This document shows, piece after piece, positions 9,404 to 19,075 of a stretch of DNA of 64,000 nt. This DNA comes from Acidithiobacillus ferrivorans. GTDB lineage: Bacteria > Pseudomonadota > Gammaproteobacteria > Acidithiobacillales > Acidithiobacillaceae. The notes beneath the pieces were generated by a model, which was not told the DNA's origin, searched no databases, and was given only the letters and a program-made list of their open reading frames with translations. Location of the stretch: contig JAAOMR010000081.1 in NCBI GenBank assembly GCA_018853935.1, positions 1-64,000 of the forward strand. The letters run 5' to 3'. The first letter of the stretch is position 1, and each line of letters begins with the position of its first letter. The position numbers and the translations under genes were made by a program.

Positions 9404-10007
9404 AGTGAAACGTCCAACGACAAGCAACAAAACATTAATCGCGTTGGCAGATAATATCATACGCCAATCGCAACGACGGCTATTTTTCGCCTATGTTTGT
9501 GTGGCAATGGCTGTAGTTTTTGGGTTTTACAGCATCGGAGTCGCACCATTAGCAGCCGCGGCGCATCAGTTAACCAGTGAACGGCATCATTATTTACAGA
9601 GTATGCGCCAATTGACAAATGACACGACCGCAATGGCCTGGGCACCTGAAGCCTTACGCCTCAACAGAATGCAGCTTAACCAATTACGAAAAAATCTGCC
9701 AGCCAGCACGCGTAACGGCCCACTGATAGCCCAAATAGCCCGTGTTGGGATTGCCAGCGGCTTGGTGTTTACCGAGTTCCATCCGCAGAAGCGAATTATG
9801 GATACCTATTATGAGCTCACACCAATTCTGGTGTCAGGACGTGGAAGCTATGGGCATTTGGCGCATTTTATCAGTGCCCTCGAACATTTAAAGCCAGACG
9901 TTGTCGCTACACGCTTAAAAATCACCGCCCATCACGGACTCATCCGTTTCAGCATGATCATCGAAACTTTTAGTCGCACCCAATCAAAGGAGAAACCCGT
10001 TTCATGA
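9396..10007 (+). CDS. pilO: PilO-like inner-membrane assembly protein
   Basis: About 203 residues with a short cytoplasmic N-terminus, one membrane segment (LFFAYVCVAMAVVFGFYSIG), a coiled segment, and a periplasmic ferredoxin-like part. The block MDTYYELTPILVSGRGSYGH is the PilO core: Y..LP..V...G.Y..L..F...L. The start at 9396 is preferred over 9381 because GAGG lies about 9 nt upstream. It overlaps the PilMN stop by 8 nt and the pilQ start by ATGA. It should heterodimerise with the PilN part of the preceding fusion. Confidence 0.82.
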   Translation: MARVKRPTTSNKTLIALADNIIRQSQRRLFFAYVCVAMAVVFGFYSIGVAPLAAAAHQLTSERHHYLQSMRQLTNDTTAMAWAPEALRLNRMQLNQLRKNLPASTRNGPLIAQIARVGIASGLVFTEFHPQKRIMDTYYELTPILVSGRGSYGHLAHFISALEHLKPDVVATRLKITAHHGLIRFSMIIETFSRTQSKEKPVS

Positions 10008-11575
10008 AAACCAGCACTATTGCCGTAAACTTGGCGGTTCTCGCCGCATTGTCCGGTTGCGCCACCGTGCCAGCCCTTACCCAGAACACAAACAAAACGG
10101 CCGCGTCAACCGCGCACATGAAGCTGCCGCATAAAGGATCAAAACCCGACCAGCATAAAGCTCATAGTGTTGTTTTGACGGCAGCAAAAACATTTGCACT
10201 CCCAGGAATCCAGAAGATAGGCGTGAAAAATACTTTGACGGCAGGCGGTGCACCAATATCCCTCAATTTCGTAGATGCCCCAGTCGCTCAAGTAATACAA
10301 GCAATAGCTCAGTTTACTGGAGACAATATCATCTTATCCCCGGCCGTAACTGGTGATGTGACGATGCACGTCCAGGCAATTCCTTGGAAAGATGCATTTT
10401 CCGCCATGCTAGCGTCCCAGGATTTAGCGGAACGACGTATCGGAAAGGTGCTTTGGGTGGGGCCTGTAGCCCAGGTCGACGCCATGCAAACAGCCAGTCT
10501 GGAAATGGCCAAGCGCATGCGCCGCCTGGCCCCGCTTAAAACGCACGTCTTCATTTTGACTTACCTGAACGCTGAGAAGCTTGCCACCATATTAAGTAAC
10601 GTGGCTCAGTCCAGCAGTATGGTAGGCGCTGCCAGGCCAGGGGTGGCCTCTGCAGTCTCCATGTCGCCCTCCGGTTCTTTATTGGGTGATCGTGGCAGCG
10701 TTGTAGCGTTGCCTGCGGAAAATGCTCTTCTGATTAGGGACACGCAACACAACTACAAGCAAATGCACAAGCTGATAGCAAATCTCGACAAACCCCAACC
10801 GCAAGTCCTGGTACAGGCGAAATTTGTCGAGGTGAACACGAACGCAGCCAAGGGCTTTGGGGTTATGTGGGGTGGCACCTATACCGGAGTAGGTATTGGA
10901 CCTGGCGGCTTGACGAATATTGGAGGCACATCTGCATCCAGCGGAGCACAAGGTGTGGGCGGATTATTGGGTGGATTGCCCATTGCAAACTTCCCAGCAG
11001 TGTCTCCTCCTGGCCAGAATGCACAACCAGGCAGCCTGTCACTGGCACTTTCCTCACCCAATGGTACACGCATGCTAAATGTGCAATTGCAGGCGCTGCA
11101 AACGAAAGGTGAAGCCAAGATTGTCTCAGCACCAAAAGTTGTCGCCGAAAATAACCATACCGCAAGCATCGAGCAGGGCACCCAAATCCCATATCAAGCC
11201 GCACAAGGATTAGGCACTACTTCCGTGATGTTTGTGAATGCGGATCTTACACTGAAAATAAGACCGCACATCACTAATAACAATCGGGTAATTCTTCATA
11301 TTTCTGCACAGAATAATCAGCCTAACTATTCTGAAGCAATGCCAGGAGGGGTTCCTATCAATACACAGTCGGTTAGTAGCCAGGTACTTATGCAGAACAA
11401 TCAGACTGTCGTTATCGGGGGGCTTATCACCAAAAGCACATCTAGCCAGCGTAACGGAGTTCCGTTGATGCAGAAAATCCCAATTCTTGGCTGGCTGTTC
11501 CATAACTGGAATCACTCGATCCAGAAAACAGAACTGCTCATTTTTGTGACACCAACCATTCTCCCAAAGGTGTAA
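10004..11575 (+). CDS. pilQ: outer-membrane secretin PilQ
   Basis: Gated outer-membrane channel for the pilus. A lipoprotein signal with lipobox LSGC puts the acylated Cys near residue 19. The N-terminal periplasmic part has a secretin short domain (ISLNFVDAPVAQVIQAIAQF), then an N1 domain (THVFILTYLNAEKLATILSN) and the secretin core from about residue 260 (QVLVQAKFVEVNTNAAKGFG ... TEL LIFVTP near the end). It is 523 residues, shorter than many PilQ proteins, and has no obvious AMIN domain. The short size plus lipidation resembles IncI/R64-type or Bfp/Tcp secretins as much as classical PilQ. Confidence 0.93.
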   Translation: MKTSTIAVNLAVLAALSGCATVPALTQNTNKTAASTAHMKLPHKGSKPDQHKAHSVVLTAAKTFALPGIQKIGVKNTLTAGGAPISLNFVDAPVAQVIQAIAQFTGDNIILSPAVTGDVTMHVQAIPWKDAFSAMLASQDLAERRIGKVLWVGPVAQVDAMQTASLEMAKRMRRLAPLKTHVFILTYLNAEKLATILSNVAQSSSMVGAARPGVASAVSMSPSGSLLGDRGSVVALPAENALLIRDTQHNYKQMHKLIANLDKPQPQVLVQAKFVEVNTNAAKGFGVMWGGTYTGVGIGPGGLTNIGGTSASSGAQGVGGLLGGLPIANFPAVSPPGQNAQPGSLSLALSSPNGTRMLNVQLQALQTKGEAKIVSAPKVVAENNHTASIEQGTQIPYQAAQGLGTTSVMFVNADLTLKIRPHITNNNRVILHISAQNNQPNYSEAMPGGVPINTQSVSSQVLMQNNQTVVIGGLITKSTSSQRNGVPLMQKIPILGWLFHNWNHSIQKTELLIFVTPTILPKV

Positions 11576-11577
11576 AC

Positions 11578-13233
11578 ATGCCAACATCAGTACTCGGCAA
11601 AGCACTTGAAGCAGAGCATATTCTGTCCACATCAGATATTGATGAAATGGAAAGAAAAGCCGAGGGCGCTGGCCAATCTCTCGCCCAAACGCTTTCTATC
11701 GCTGGCATGGTTGACCAGCAAACTCTGGTCACATGGCAATCACAATATTTTGGTGTGCAGACACTGTCTGATACGGCACTGAATGAGGCCATAGCGTCGT
11801 TTACCACTGATGTTTTTAGCAAAATGGAGGTGAGAGAGATCAGATGTTTGCCTCTCGGCGCAGAAAATGGCGTGTTTCGGTTTGCCTGCGATGATGCTCA
11901 TTATATTTCGCGTGCACGTGCTTTACGCCAGCGCGTTGGGATGCCAGTTCAAGTTTACTTCGGGAATACGGATATCCTCTGGGGGTTTTTCAAAACACTC
12001 GGCAGTCATTTACAAGATGCCGTCACCCTTCAAACCGCCAATGATCAGTTGGAAGTTGTTGATTCAGAGTTTTCAATTACGGAAACAACGGATGAGCCGG
12101 TGGTTCAAATGGCTTCTAGCGTCCTCCTCGAAGCTTTGCGAAAATCAGCGTCAGACATTCACCTTGAGCCACACGAAAAAAGTCTGGTTATCCGCTTGCG
12201 TGTTGATGGCGTTTTGAACACTGTTGCAACAATACCGATAGGGATGCGAGACGCGGTCATCTCACGATTTAAAGTACTAGCAAGATTGAATGTCGCAGAA
12301 CGAAGAATACCTCAAGACGGACGTATGCGCGTCAGAAACGGAAGCCAATTAGTGGATTTCCGCGTTTCAGTAATGCCTTGTGTGCTAGGCGAAAAAATAG
12401 TACTACGGGTTATGGATCGCAGTTTTGCCATGAATAAATTGGAAGATCTCGGTCTACGCCCAGAACAGGAACGTCTTTTTCTGGCAGCATTGCATCGGCC
12501 TTTTGGCGCCATTCTGGTTACAGGGCCAACAGGATCCGGGAAAACGACAACATTATATACTGCCTTGGGGGTTCTGAATGATGGATCACGCAATGTGTGC
12601 TCCGCTGAGGAACCAGTAGAACGCGTACTGCCAGGGATCAACCAGGTTCAAGTGAATGAAAAAACTGGGATGAGTTTTGCCCATGCGCTAAGGGCGTTCC
12701 TAAGGCAAGATCCGGATGTTATTTTAGTGGGTGAAATACGCGACCCAGAGACGGCAGAAACCGCCGTGCGCGCAGCGCTGACCGGCCATTTAGTGCTAGC
12801 TACCCTGCATACGAATGATGCAGCCACAGCGATTCCTCGATTAAGCCATATGGGGGTCCCAATTTATCAAGTGGAAAATAGCCTGCTGTTGGTAGTGGCA
12901 CAGCGATTAACCAGAAAACTATGTAACTCTTGCAAAATCCCAGTGGAACTGACTGAGACCGAATTAAGCGACGTTGGCTGGGAAGGTAAGCCTTTTACTG
13001 GCTACAAAGCGGTCGGTTGCCCACGCTGCATGAAAGGGTATCTGGGACGACTTGCCATCTATGAAATGCTGGAAATAACAGACCCAGTCAGAGAAGCCAT
13101 GTCGAAAGGTGAAAGTGCCGCCGGCATTGTTCGTGTAGCCCGTCAAGATGGCTTTACAACATTACGCGAAAACGGTCTTTTACGTGTGGCTGAAGGCATC
13201 ACCACCCTTGAAGAAATACTGCGCGTCACGTGA
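11578..13233 (+). CDS. pilB: pilus extension ATPase PilB
   Basis: Hexameric cytoplasmic motor driving pilus polymerisation. The N-terminal ~150 residues form a GspE-N-like domain. Walker A GPTGSGKTTT lies at about 316-325, the Asp box and Walker B in DPDVILVGEIRD (about 378-390), and the His box TGHLVLATLHTND after it. Two CxxC pairs (CNSC near 447 and CPRC near 480) form the zinc site typical of extension ATPases. All catalytic motifs are intact. It starts 3 nt after pilQ. Confidence 0.96.
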   Translation: MPTSVLGKALEAEHILSTSDIDEMERKAEGAGQSLAQTLSIAGMVDQQTLVTWQSQYFGVQTLSDTALNEAIASFTTDVFSKMEVREIRCLPLGAENGVFRFACDDAHYISRARALRQRVGMPVQVYFGNTDILWGFFKTLGSHLQDAVTLQTANDQLEVVDSEFSITETTDEPVVQMASSVLLEALRKSASDIHLEPHEKSLVIRLRVDGVLNTVATIPIGMRDAVISRFKVLARLNVAERRIPQDGRMRVRNGSQLVDFRVSVMPCVLGEKIVLRVMDRSFAMNKLEDLGLRPEQERLFLAALHRPFGAILVTGPTGSGKTTTLYTALGVLNDGSRNVCSAEEPVERVLPGINQVQVNEKTGMSFAHALRAFLRQDPDVILVGEIRDPETAETAVRAALTGHLVLATLHTNDAATAIPRLSHMGVPIYQVENSLLLVVAQRLTRKLCNSCKIPVELTETELSDVGWEGKPFTGYKAVGCPRCMKGYLGRLAIYEMLEITDPVREAMSKGESAAGIVRVARQDGFTTLRENGLLRVAEGITTLEEILRVT

Positions 13234-13287
13234 CGGTCTTACTGATTCCATGTATTCCCACATAATTTCACTAAAAAGGCTTCAAAT

Positions 13288-14166
13288 ATGCTCAAAACAG
13301 TAACTCTTTTAAGCCAGGATCTGAGCGAACGCGCTATTTTACAGAGGGCCTTCACGGATGACGTGGAAGAAATGATTTTGGTAACAGGTTCGTTTCCAAT
13401 AACACGCACGGCTAATGGCATTTCAAACCTCTGCTTGGATATGGAACGGATAAATCCTGCGCTAATGACCAAGTTTACTCGAGCCTTTCTGGGGGAGACC
13501 GGTTTGGAGGCGTTAGCAGTTGTACCGATGCAGGTTGGTGGATTGTCTATCCCAGGCCAAGGAAGACTGCATGTAAGTGCTTTTTTACAGCGTGGTGCTC
13601 CAGCCATTTTTTTACGTGCCTCAAGGCCCTTTCAAAAAACCCTCCAAGACGTTTTACCAGGTGCCAACTTGGATGCATGTCTAGCGCATTTGAGCTACAA
13701 CGAACAAGTACCCGGGGTTTATGTTGTGGCTGGGAAAGTTCCAGAAAACGTGCATGCGGTTTTGGCTGCTTTGGTAATCGACTCCGCCGCAAGGCATGGG
13801 CAGCAGGGCGCCATGACGATGACGATTGAACATCCCCTGCGCTTCCTGATCCCTCATAGTCGTGAACAAGTTGTTTTACAGCGTGAGGTCGGTATCGACG
13901 TGGAGAGTTTCTTAGCCGGGATAAAACAGGCCGAGCTGGCTAGTCTACAAGGCACAATCATGATAAATAATGCACTAGACGCGGATATTTGGCCTGGAAT
14001 TGCCCGTATGGCAATCCTGGGCACTCGCTTCCTCGTTGGCTTGCCCACGTTATCGGCACATGAAGCACAAATCTTTTTGGCAGAACAACGGTCAAAGACC
14101 GCTTCATCCTGCACGACTTCACTGGTGCAAACAGACGCTGTTAGTGTCTTGTTTTGTCGGCTTTGA
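13288..14166 (+). CDS. second PilT-like protein without a P-loop
   Basis: The 292 residues align in order with PilT. LHVSAFLQRGAPAIFLRAS matches the F.VN...QR.....R.I block. GVYVVAGKVPENVHAVLAAL sits where PilT has GLVLVTGPTGSGKSTTLAA. MTMTIEHPLRFLI matches ILTIEDPIEF. VVLQREVGIDVESFLAGIKQ matches NQREVG.D...F..ALR. The P-loop residues are replaced (GKVPENVH) and the Asp/Glu boxes are weak, so it should not hydrolyse ATP. It lies between pilB and the c-di-GMP protein, with pilT downstream. It may be an inactive subunit or regulator of the motors. The ATG at 13288 is the only reasonable start. Confidence 0.75.
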   Translation: MLKTVTLLSQDLSERAILQRAFTDDVEEMILVTGSFPITRTANGISNLCLDMERINPALMTKFTRAFLGETGLEALAVVPMQVGGLSIPGQGRLHVSAFLQRGAPAIFLRASRPFQKTLQDVLPGANLDACLAHLSYNEQVPGVYVVAGKVPENVHAVLAALVIDSAARHGQQGAMTMTIEHPLRFLIPHSREQVVLQREVGIDVESFLAGIKQAELASLQGTIMINNALDADIWPGIARMAILGTRFLVGLPTLSAHEAQIFLAEQRSKTASSCTTSLVQTDAVSVLFCRL

Positions 14167-14186
14167 ATATTACAGGGGCTATTAAT

Positions 14187-15809
14187 GTGCATAAATTGCG
14201 GCTTGATGAATGTGTGCTGGATGAAGAATTACATCACTGGGCAAAATATGACAACTTAACAGGAATCCCAAACAGAATGTCATTTGAGTGCTTCGTGACA
14301 CGCGCGTTACTGGATGACGAGCAACGATTTGCTATCGGATTGATAGATCTTGATGGGTTTAAGGAAATAAATGATACACTGGGTCACCAGGCGGGCGACC
14401 AGTTTCTGAAGGATACATCTGCCCAGTTGATGCATTTATTGCGTGACAATGACATTGCAGCAAGGCTTGGTGGTGACGAATTTGCCCTGCTCATCTATGG
14501 AGACAATCTGGAAGAAGGTACAGAAGCGGTCTCCAGACGATTGCTTAAAGGCATAGCCAGTATTCCAGCAGGCAAGCTTGAAGGCATGGCTTCAGCCTCT
14601 ATTGGTTGGTCGTTCTACCCAGATGATGGGCGTACTTATAGTGAGTTGCTAGGTCATGCAGACGATGCGATGTTCGCTGTAAAAAAGGCTGGCAAATCAG
14701 GTTGGACAACCTATGGTGGTGCGGTACGCGAAAAAGTAGCCAAGCGCGCAACCATGCGCAATATGTTACCAATATCCATAGCCAGTGGACATATTCGCTT
14801 CCATTTGCAACCTCAGTGCGATCTCGACCTTCAATGTATTAGTGGGGTTGAAATGCTGGTGCGTTGGGCACGCGAAGATGGTCGGTGGCTGCCAGCGCGT
14901 GATTTCATCGTTTTGCTGGAAGAAGACGCTTATCTTTCCAGGATTCTTGGTATTAGCGCTCTTCTGGAAGCTAATTCTCTTCGTGAACGGTTACCAGAAG
15001 ACATCCGTATCTCCGTGAATATCGGAGAAAAACACTTGCTCAACCGAGATTTCATGCGCGATATCCAGGAGTTTTTGCCAGACGGGAACAGGATAACGCT
15101 GGAAATAAAAGAAAAGGCTGCGCTCAAGGACTTGTCAAAAACTGTTAAGTTAATTCAGCATCTGACTAAGCTAGGTTTTTCTGTTTCGCTAGACAATGTA
15201 GGGAAAAGTGGCGCCTCGTTGGTCTCGATTGCACACCTTGATATCAAAGAGATGAAAATAGATAAATCCCTGATCCACCAAATGCGTTATGACTACAGGG
15301 TCTTTAATGCCTTGGCAGGAATCACTCACATGGGGCGCATGAGTAGTATTCGTATGGTGGCCGAAGGGGTCTCAACAGGTGCTGAATTACGTACATGGCA
15401 TCACATTGGGGGCCATACTGCACAAGGCTACCTCATATCACCACCCTTGCCGGAAAACGCCTTTATGACCTGGAGATCAGCCCTTTCCAGAGTGTACCAA
15501 CCGCAACAGGACATTCGCCAGGAACCGAACCTCGCCGTTTATACTCACCTCAATGACCCTATGCCGCATACAGGTGGGCAGCCCCTTGAATTGTACCCAT
15601 TATCGAAGTGGATAAGACAGGGGCTTGACCATGGAGAAACGGCTTGCATGTCCGAATATAAAGCTATAGAAGAAGCACTTTCTCGCTGGCATTCTGCGCA
15701 GCAAGAACAACCCCACCATGGGTCAACAAAGATCCATGAACGGTTCTTACGGGAACTTCTTATCAACCATTTACAACGCTGCAACCCAAGGGCCAACTTA
15801 TGGATATGA
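14187..15809 (+). CDS. GGDEF-EAL cyclic-di-GMP protein
   Basis: A soluble c-di-GMP signalling protein with no sensory domain. The GGDEF domain (about residues 20-190) has YDNLTGIPNR, the IDLDGFKEIND metal site and an intact LGGDEFAL signature, so cyclase activity is plausible. The EAL domain (about 215-440) keeps VEMLVRW (EML for EAL), LEIKEKA and KIDKSLI, but the DDFGTG loop is DNVGKS, so phosphodiesterase activity is doubtful. A ~100-residue C-terminal extension is unassigned. GTG at 14187 is preferred because AGGGG lies 8 nt upstream; the frame is open to TTG 14154. The PilT-gene-flanked position suggests control of pilus dynamics. Confidence 0.9.
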   Translation: MHKLRLDECVLDEELHHWAKYDNLTGIPNRMSFECFVTRALLDDEQRFAIGLIDLDGFKEINDTLGHQAGDQFLKDTSAQLMHLLRDNDIAARLGGDEFALLIYGDNLEEGTEAVSRRLLKGIASIPAGKLEGMASASIGWSFYPDDGRTYSELLGHADDAMFAVKKAGKSGWTTYGGAVREKVAKRATMRNMLPISIASGHIRFHLQPQCDLDLQCISGVEMLVRWAREDGRWLPARDFIVLLEEDAYLSRILGISALLEANSLRERLPEDIRISVNIGEKHLLNRDFMRDIQEFLPDGNRITLEIKEKAALKDLSKTVKLIQHLTKLGFSVSLDNVGKSGASLVSIAHLDIKEMKIDKSLIHQMRYDYRVFNALAGITHMGRMSSIRMVAEGVSTGAELRTWHHIGGHTAQGYLISPPLPENAFMTWRSALSRVYQPQQDIRQEPNLAVYTHLNDPMPHTGGQPLELYPLSKWIRQGLDHGETACMSEYKAIEEALSRWHSAQQEQPHHGSTKIHERFLRELLINHLQRCNPRANLWI

Positions 15810-16861
15810 CAAACATATCAGAGCTGTTACGATTTGCCGTAAAAAACGGAGCATCAGACATGCATGTTTCTGCCGGAATGCCACCCGTGTTGCGCATACA
15901 TGGCGCTATTCATCGGCTAAATGGCGACACAATGGACAGTAAAACCGTGCGCGGCATGCTTTATGACATCATGAACGACAACCAAAGAAAAACCTTCGAA
16001 AAAGAATTGGAACTCGATTTTGCCTATGACATGCCCCATGTTGCCAGATTTCGTGTCAACGTTTTCAACCAGGATCGCGGACCCGCCGCTGCATTCAGGA
16101 CAATCCCCAGCAAAGTTCTTACTCTTGAAGACATTCACGCACCAAAGTCTTTCCATGACATTATTTCTGTTCCTCGTGGTTTGGTTCTGGTCACCGGGCC
16201 TACCGGATCGGGCAAGTCAACCACGCTTGCGGCATTGTTGGACGATATCAACACCAACAGAGCTGAGCATATTATCACCATCGAGGATCCTATCGAATTT
16301 ATCCATCAATCCAAAAAATGTTTGGTTAATCAGCGCGAGGTTGGGTCCAATACGCATACTTTCGCCAATGCCCTGAGATCTGCCTTACGTGAAGACCCAG
16401 ACGTCATCCTCATCGGTGAACTCCGCGACCTGGAAACCATGCGATTGGCACTCACCGCGGCAGAAACTGGCCATGTTGTATTTGCTACTTTGCACACCAG
16501 CTCAGCTCCGAAAACAATTGATCGTATTGTGGACTCATTTCCAGGGGGAGAAAAAGAAATGGTGCGAGCAATGCTCTCCGAGTCACTGCGAGCGGTCATT
16601 GCACAGGTGCTCGTTCCGACGGCTGATGGGCTGGGGCGCGTGGCGGGTCATGAAGTCATGATTGCCACCCCGGCCATTCGCAATTTAATACGTGAAAACA
16701 AGGTTGCACAAATGGTCTCAGCTATCCAGACCGGACAAGCCAATGGCATGCAAACCCTGGATCAGTCCCTCTCCGCGTTAGTGCGGGCGCACAAAATCAC
16801 CAAGGACGACGGCGTGCGGCTAGCGCAAAATAAAGAAGCCTTCAAAAACCTCTGCGCCTGA
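15800..16861 (+). CDS. pilT: pilus retraction ATPase PilT
   Basis: Canonical PilT of 353 residues. The N-terminal SDMHVSAGMPP block is followed by Walker A GPTGSGKSTT at about residues 133-142, Asp box IITIEDPIEF, NQREVG, Walker B DPDVILIGELRDLET and His box TGHVVFATLHTSSA. All catalytic residues are intact, unlike the three PilT/U-like paralogues in the window. AAGGG lies 7 nt before the ATG. It overlaps the c-di-GMP gene by 10 nt. Confidence 0.97.
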   Translation: MDMTNISELLRFAVKNGASDMHVSAGMPPVLRIHGAIHRLNGDTMDSKTVRGMLYDIMNDNQRKTFEKELELDFAYDMPHVARFRVNVFNQDRGPAAAFRTIPSKVLTLEDIHAPKSFHDIISVPRGLVLVTGPTGSGKSTTLAALLDDINTNRAEHIITIEDPIEFIHQSKKCLVNQREVGSNTHTFANALRSALREDPDVILIGELRDLETMRLALTAAETGHVVFATLHTSSAPKTIDRIVDSFPGGEKEMVRAMLSESLRAVIAQVLVPTADGLGRVAGHEVMIATPAIRNLIRENKVAQMVSAIQTGQANGMQTLDQSLSALVRAHKITKDDGVRLAQNKEAFKNLCA

Positions 16862-16997
16862 GCCTACCTCTGGCATGCTCATCTAGCTACTTCCGCCCTG
16901 GATATATTGCTCGGTGATCGCAGGTGGCGTTGACCAAGGGGCTGCCACGTCTCAGGAGGCGATCTTCACCAAATGGCGCGGAGAGAGGGAATTGTTG

Positions 16998-17309
16998 ATG
17001 GCAAGCGAACACGCAGAAAAAGGATTCGGTCTCATATTTGTGCTCGTGAGTATAGCTATTTTTGCCATCATCGCTTCGAGTATTGTGAGCACGCTCACCA
17101 TAGATGCGCATGAAATAGCCATAGAAGGCGAGCTGGTCAACAGTCAAATATCCACTCAAGGCACTGAATGGAATGTCAACCAAACAGCAGGCAGTACCAC
17201 CTCTGCGACGCTTTCTAGTATCAATGTGATTGTTGAACCAGGCGGCACAGCAACGACGTCATCCACTGTTTCAGAAGGTTTGTATGCAGGTGATTGGTAT
17301 GCGCCATAA
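16998..17309 (+). CDS. minor pseudopilin-like protein lacking Glu+5
   Basis: About 103 residues. The start at 16998 is chosen because GAGGGA lies about 7 nt upstream. The N-terminus MASEHAEKG|FGLIFVLVSIAIF looks like a class III prepilin leader and hydrophobic helix with Gly-Phe at the cleavage point, but position +5 is Phe instead of Glu. The rest is Ser/Thr-rich. It overlaps the next prepilin gene by 11 nt. Minor pilins without Glu5 can prime or cap pili; that role is inferred. Confidence 0.68.
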   Translation: MASEHAEKGFGLIFVLVSIAIFAIIASSIVSTLTIDAHEIAIEGELVNSQISTQGTEWNVNQTAGSTTSATLSSINVIVEPGGTATTSSTVSEGLYAGDWYAP

Positions 17310-18513
17310 GGAAACTGGTCTCACCTTAATAGAGCTTCTGATAGCCATAGCCATTTTTGGCATCATTGGCGTTTTGGGGCTTTCGGCTTACTTCAAGTGG
17401 CAAAGCACGTGGAACGAAACAAATTCTTACGCGCAATCAAAAATGATTGTGCGGAACTTCTACATGAAAGGGCTTGAAACCCCCACGGTGAGCCTAACAC
17501 AAAGTATCATCCCGACCGGTGGGGCACAAATTGCTCTGACAGCGATAGTTTCATCCACCATCTCCACTACGCAGGATTACACTTTACCTCTGGGATACAT
17601 ATCAGTAAACGGCACGCCTTTGTCCTATATTGTTTATGGGGATACGCTCCCTCCACAACCTGCTGGCACTCAATACAATTCCCCTGGCACTTATACGATT
17701 TCCGTTCCTGCCGGCACATCCTCGCTAACAGCCACACTTTTAGGTGCCGGTGGAGCAGGGAGCACCTGTTCGGCAGGCGGTTTCGGTGGATACGTTAAGT
17801 TTACTGTGACCAATCCGCAACCAGGGAACTGGAGTTTGGTGGTTGGCGCCGGTGGAGCAGCGGGAAGCGGGTATGTTGCCGGTTATGGTGGCGGTTATTC
17901 TGCTTTATTAAACCACGGCGGAACTTATTATGGGGTAGCGGGTGGGGGCGGATCTGCAGGCGAAAATGGAGGATCGTGTACTGCCAGCACCGGTGCAAAT
18001 AGTGGTGGAACTTCAGGCTCTAACGGAATCGCAACACCCAATTGCGGAGGTGGATTCGGACAAGGTGCATCTGCTTTGCAACCAGGTGCTGGCGGCGCCG
18101 CTTGCCCAGGCTGGTCCTACCCGGGGTTTGCTGGCACCGGCATGATTGGGGCCATCAACCCCCCTAATTATGCACAGTATGGCAACGGCGGAGGCGGTGA
18201 CGGCGGTGACGGTTGGTTTGGAGGAGGTTCAGGGGGCAGTGGAGGGGGTTATCAAGCAGGTAGTAGCGGCGGCGGCGGGTCAAGTTATCTCAACCCCCTC
18301 TCAACCAGCACACAAAATACGGCGGGAGGCGGTTCAGATGGAGGTTCGTCAGGCGGTTACAACGCTGGTACAAACGGCCTTGCGATTATAGATATTGCCG
18401 CAAAGCACTCAAGTGCAAGTCCTGTGCGCCAGGCAAGTCCATCAACTGGATTCGGTTGGACTTGGGTGTACGGCGGACAGTCCGGCTACCTGTTTAATGG
18501 GAAGGGCTACTAA
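17299..18513 (+). CDS. prepilin with long glycine-rich domain, candidate tip adhesin
   Basis: About 404 residues from ATG 17299 (AGGTG upstream). It starts with a prepilin leader and helix, KETG|LTLIELLIAIAIFGIIG, with Glu at +5. After ~100 residues of pilin-like sequence there is a beta domain, TYTISVPAGTSSLTATLLG, then a ~200-residue glycine-rich region (GGGG, GSGGSGGG) with scattered cysteines. This glycine-rich domain type occurs in bacterial and phage surface proteins. Two further copies lie in the secreted proteins at 19076 and 19835. A role as pilus-tip adhesin is inferred. Confidence 0.85.
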   Translation: MRHKETGLTLIELLIAIAIFGIIGVLGLSAYFKWQSTWNETNSYAQSKMIVRNFYMKGLETPTVSLTQSIIPTGGAQIALTAIVSSTISTTQDYTLPLGYISVNGTPLSYIVYGDTLPPQPAGTQYNSPGTYTISVPAGTSSLTATLLGAGGAGSTCSAGGFGGYVKFTVTNPQPGNWSLVVGAGGAAGSGYVAGYGGGYSALLNHGGTYYGVAGGGGSAGENGGSCTASTGANSGGTSGSNGIATPNCGGGFGQGASALQPGAGGAACPGWSYPGFAGTGMIGAINPPNYAQYGNGGGGDGGDGWFGGGSGGSGGGYQAGSSGGGGSSYLNPLSTSTQNTAGGGSDGGSSGGYNAGTNGLAIIDIAAKHSSASPVRQASPSTGFGWTWVYGGQSGYLFNGKGY

Positions 18514-19050
18514 ATGCGCAATCGTGATCACGGGTTCTCCCTAGTTGAACTGCTAATTGCATTAGTTATCTTTGGCATCGTTTCCAGCGCGTTATTAGGC
18601 TTTATCCTATCCGCTTATAACGATAACGTATCATTGTACAACACCGTAGGATTGGAGCAGCAACTTTCTCTCGCCAAAGTGGCGGGAGAAAATACTTTCA
18701 ATATCATCGGAGAAAATGATTCAACAGCTCCAGTTATGGTGACCGCCGCCTCTATATCTGGGCAATGGATTACAGCTTCCGGTGTGTCTTATACGGGCGT
18801 CTGGCAGAACCTAACGAATGGAGCTTCATGGTCTGTAACCGCTCAAGCTACAGGAAAAACACAGAGTGAGTATTTTCCCGTAGGAATTAATTTGAATTAC
18901 GCCTTATTGACTTACAGCGGATGCCTTGGCCCTGCGTCTGGATTAGGTGGAGGCGAAATCAATACACAGGCGATCCGTATTACGAGTACCGGAACGCAAA
19001 GCATGTTGGTGTGCCTTCCGAATATTCCAGCAACCACCAGTGCAGGCTAG
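18514..19050 (+). CDS. minor type IV prepilin
   Basis: 178 residues with a very short leader: MRNRDHG|FSLVELLIALVIFGIVSS, Glu at +5. Two cysteines (SGCLG and MLVCLP) lie near the C-terminus. It starts directly after the stop of the glycine-rich prepilin. It resembles PilV/PilW/FimT-class minor pilins that prime assembly; the exact class cannot be told by eye. Confidence 0.85.
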   Translation: MRNRDHGFSLVELLIALVIFGIVSSALLGFILSAYNDNVSLYNTVGLEQQLSLAKVAGENTFNIIGENDSTAPVMVTAASISGQWITASGVSYTGVWQNLTNGASWSVTAQATGKTQSEYFPVGINLNYALLTYSGCLGPASGLGGGEINTQAIRITSTGTQSMLVCLPNIPATTSAG

Positions 19051-19075
19051 CGCATCGCAAACACAGGAGTATGTC

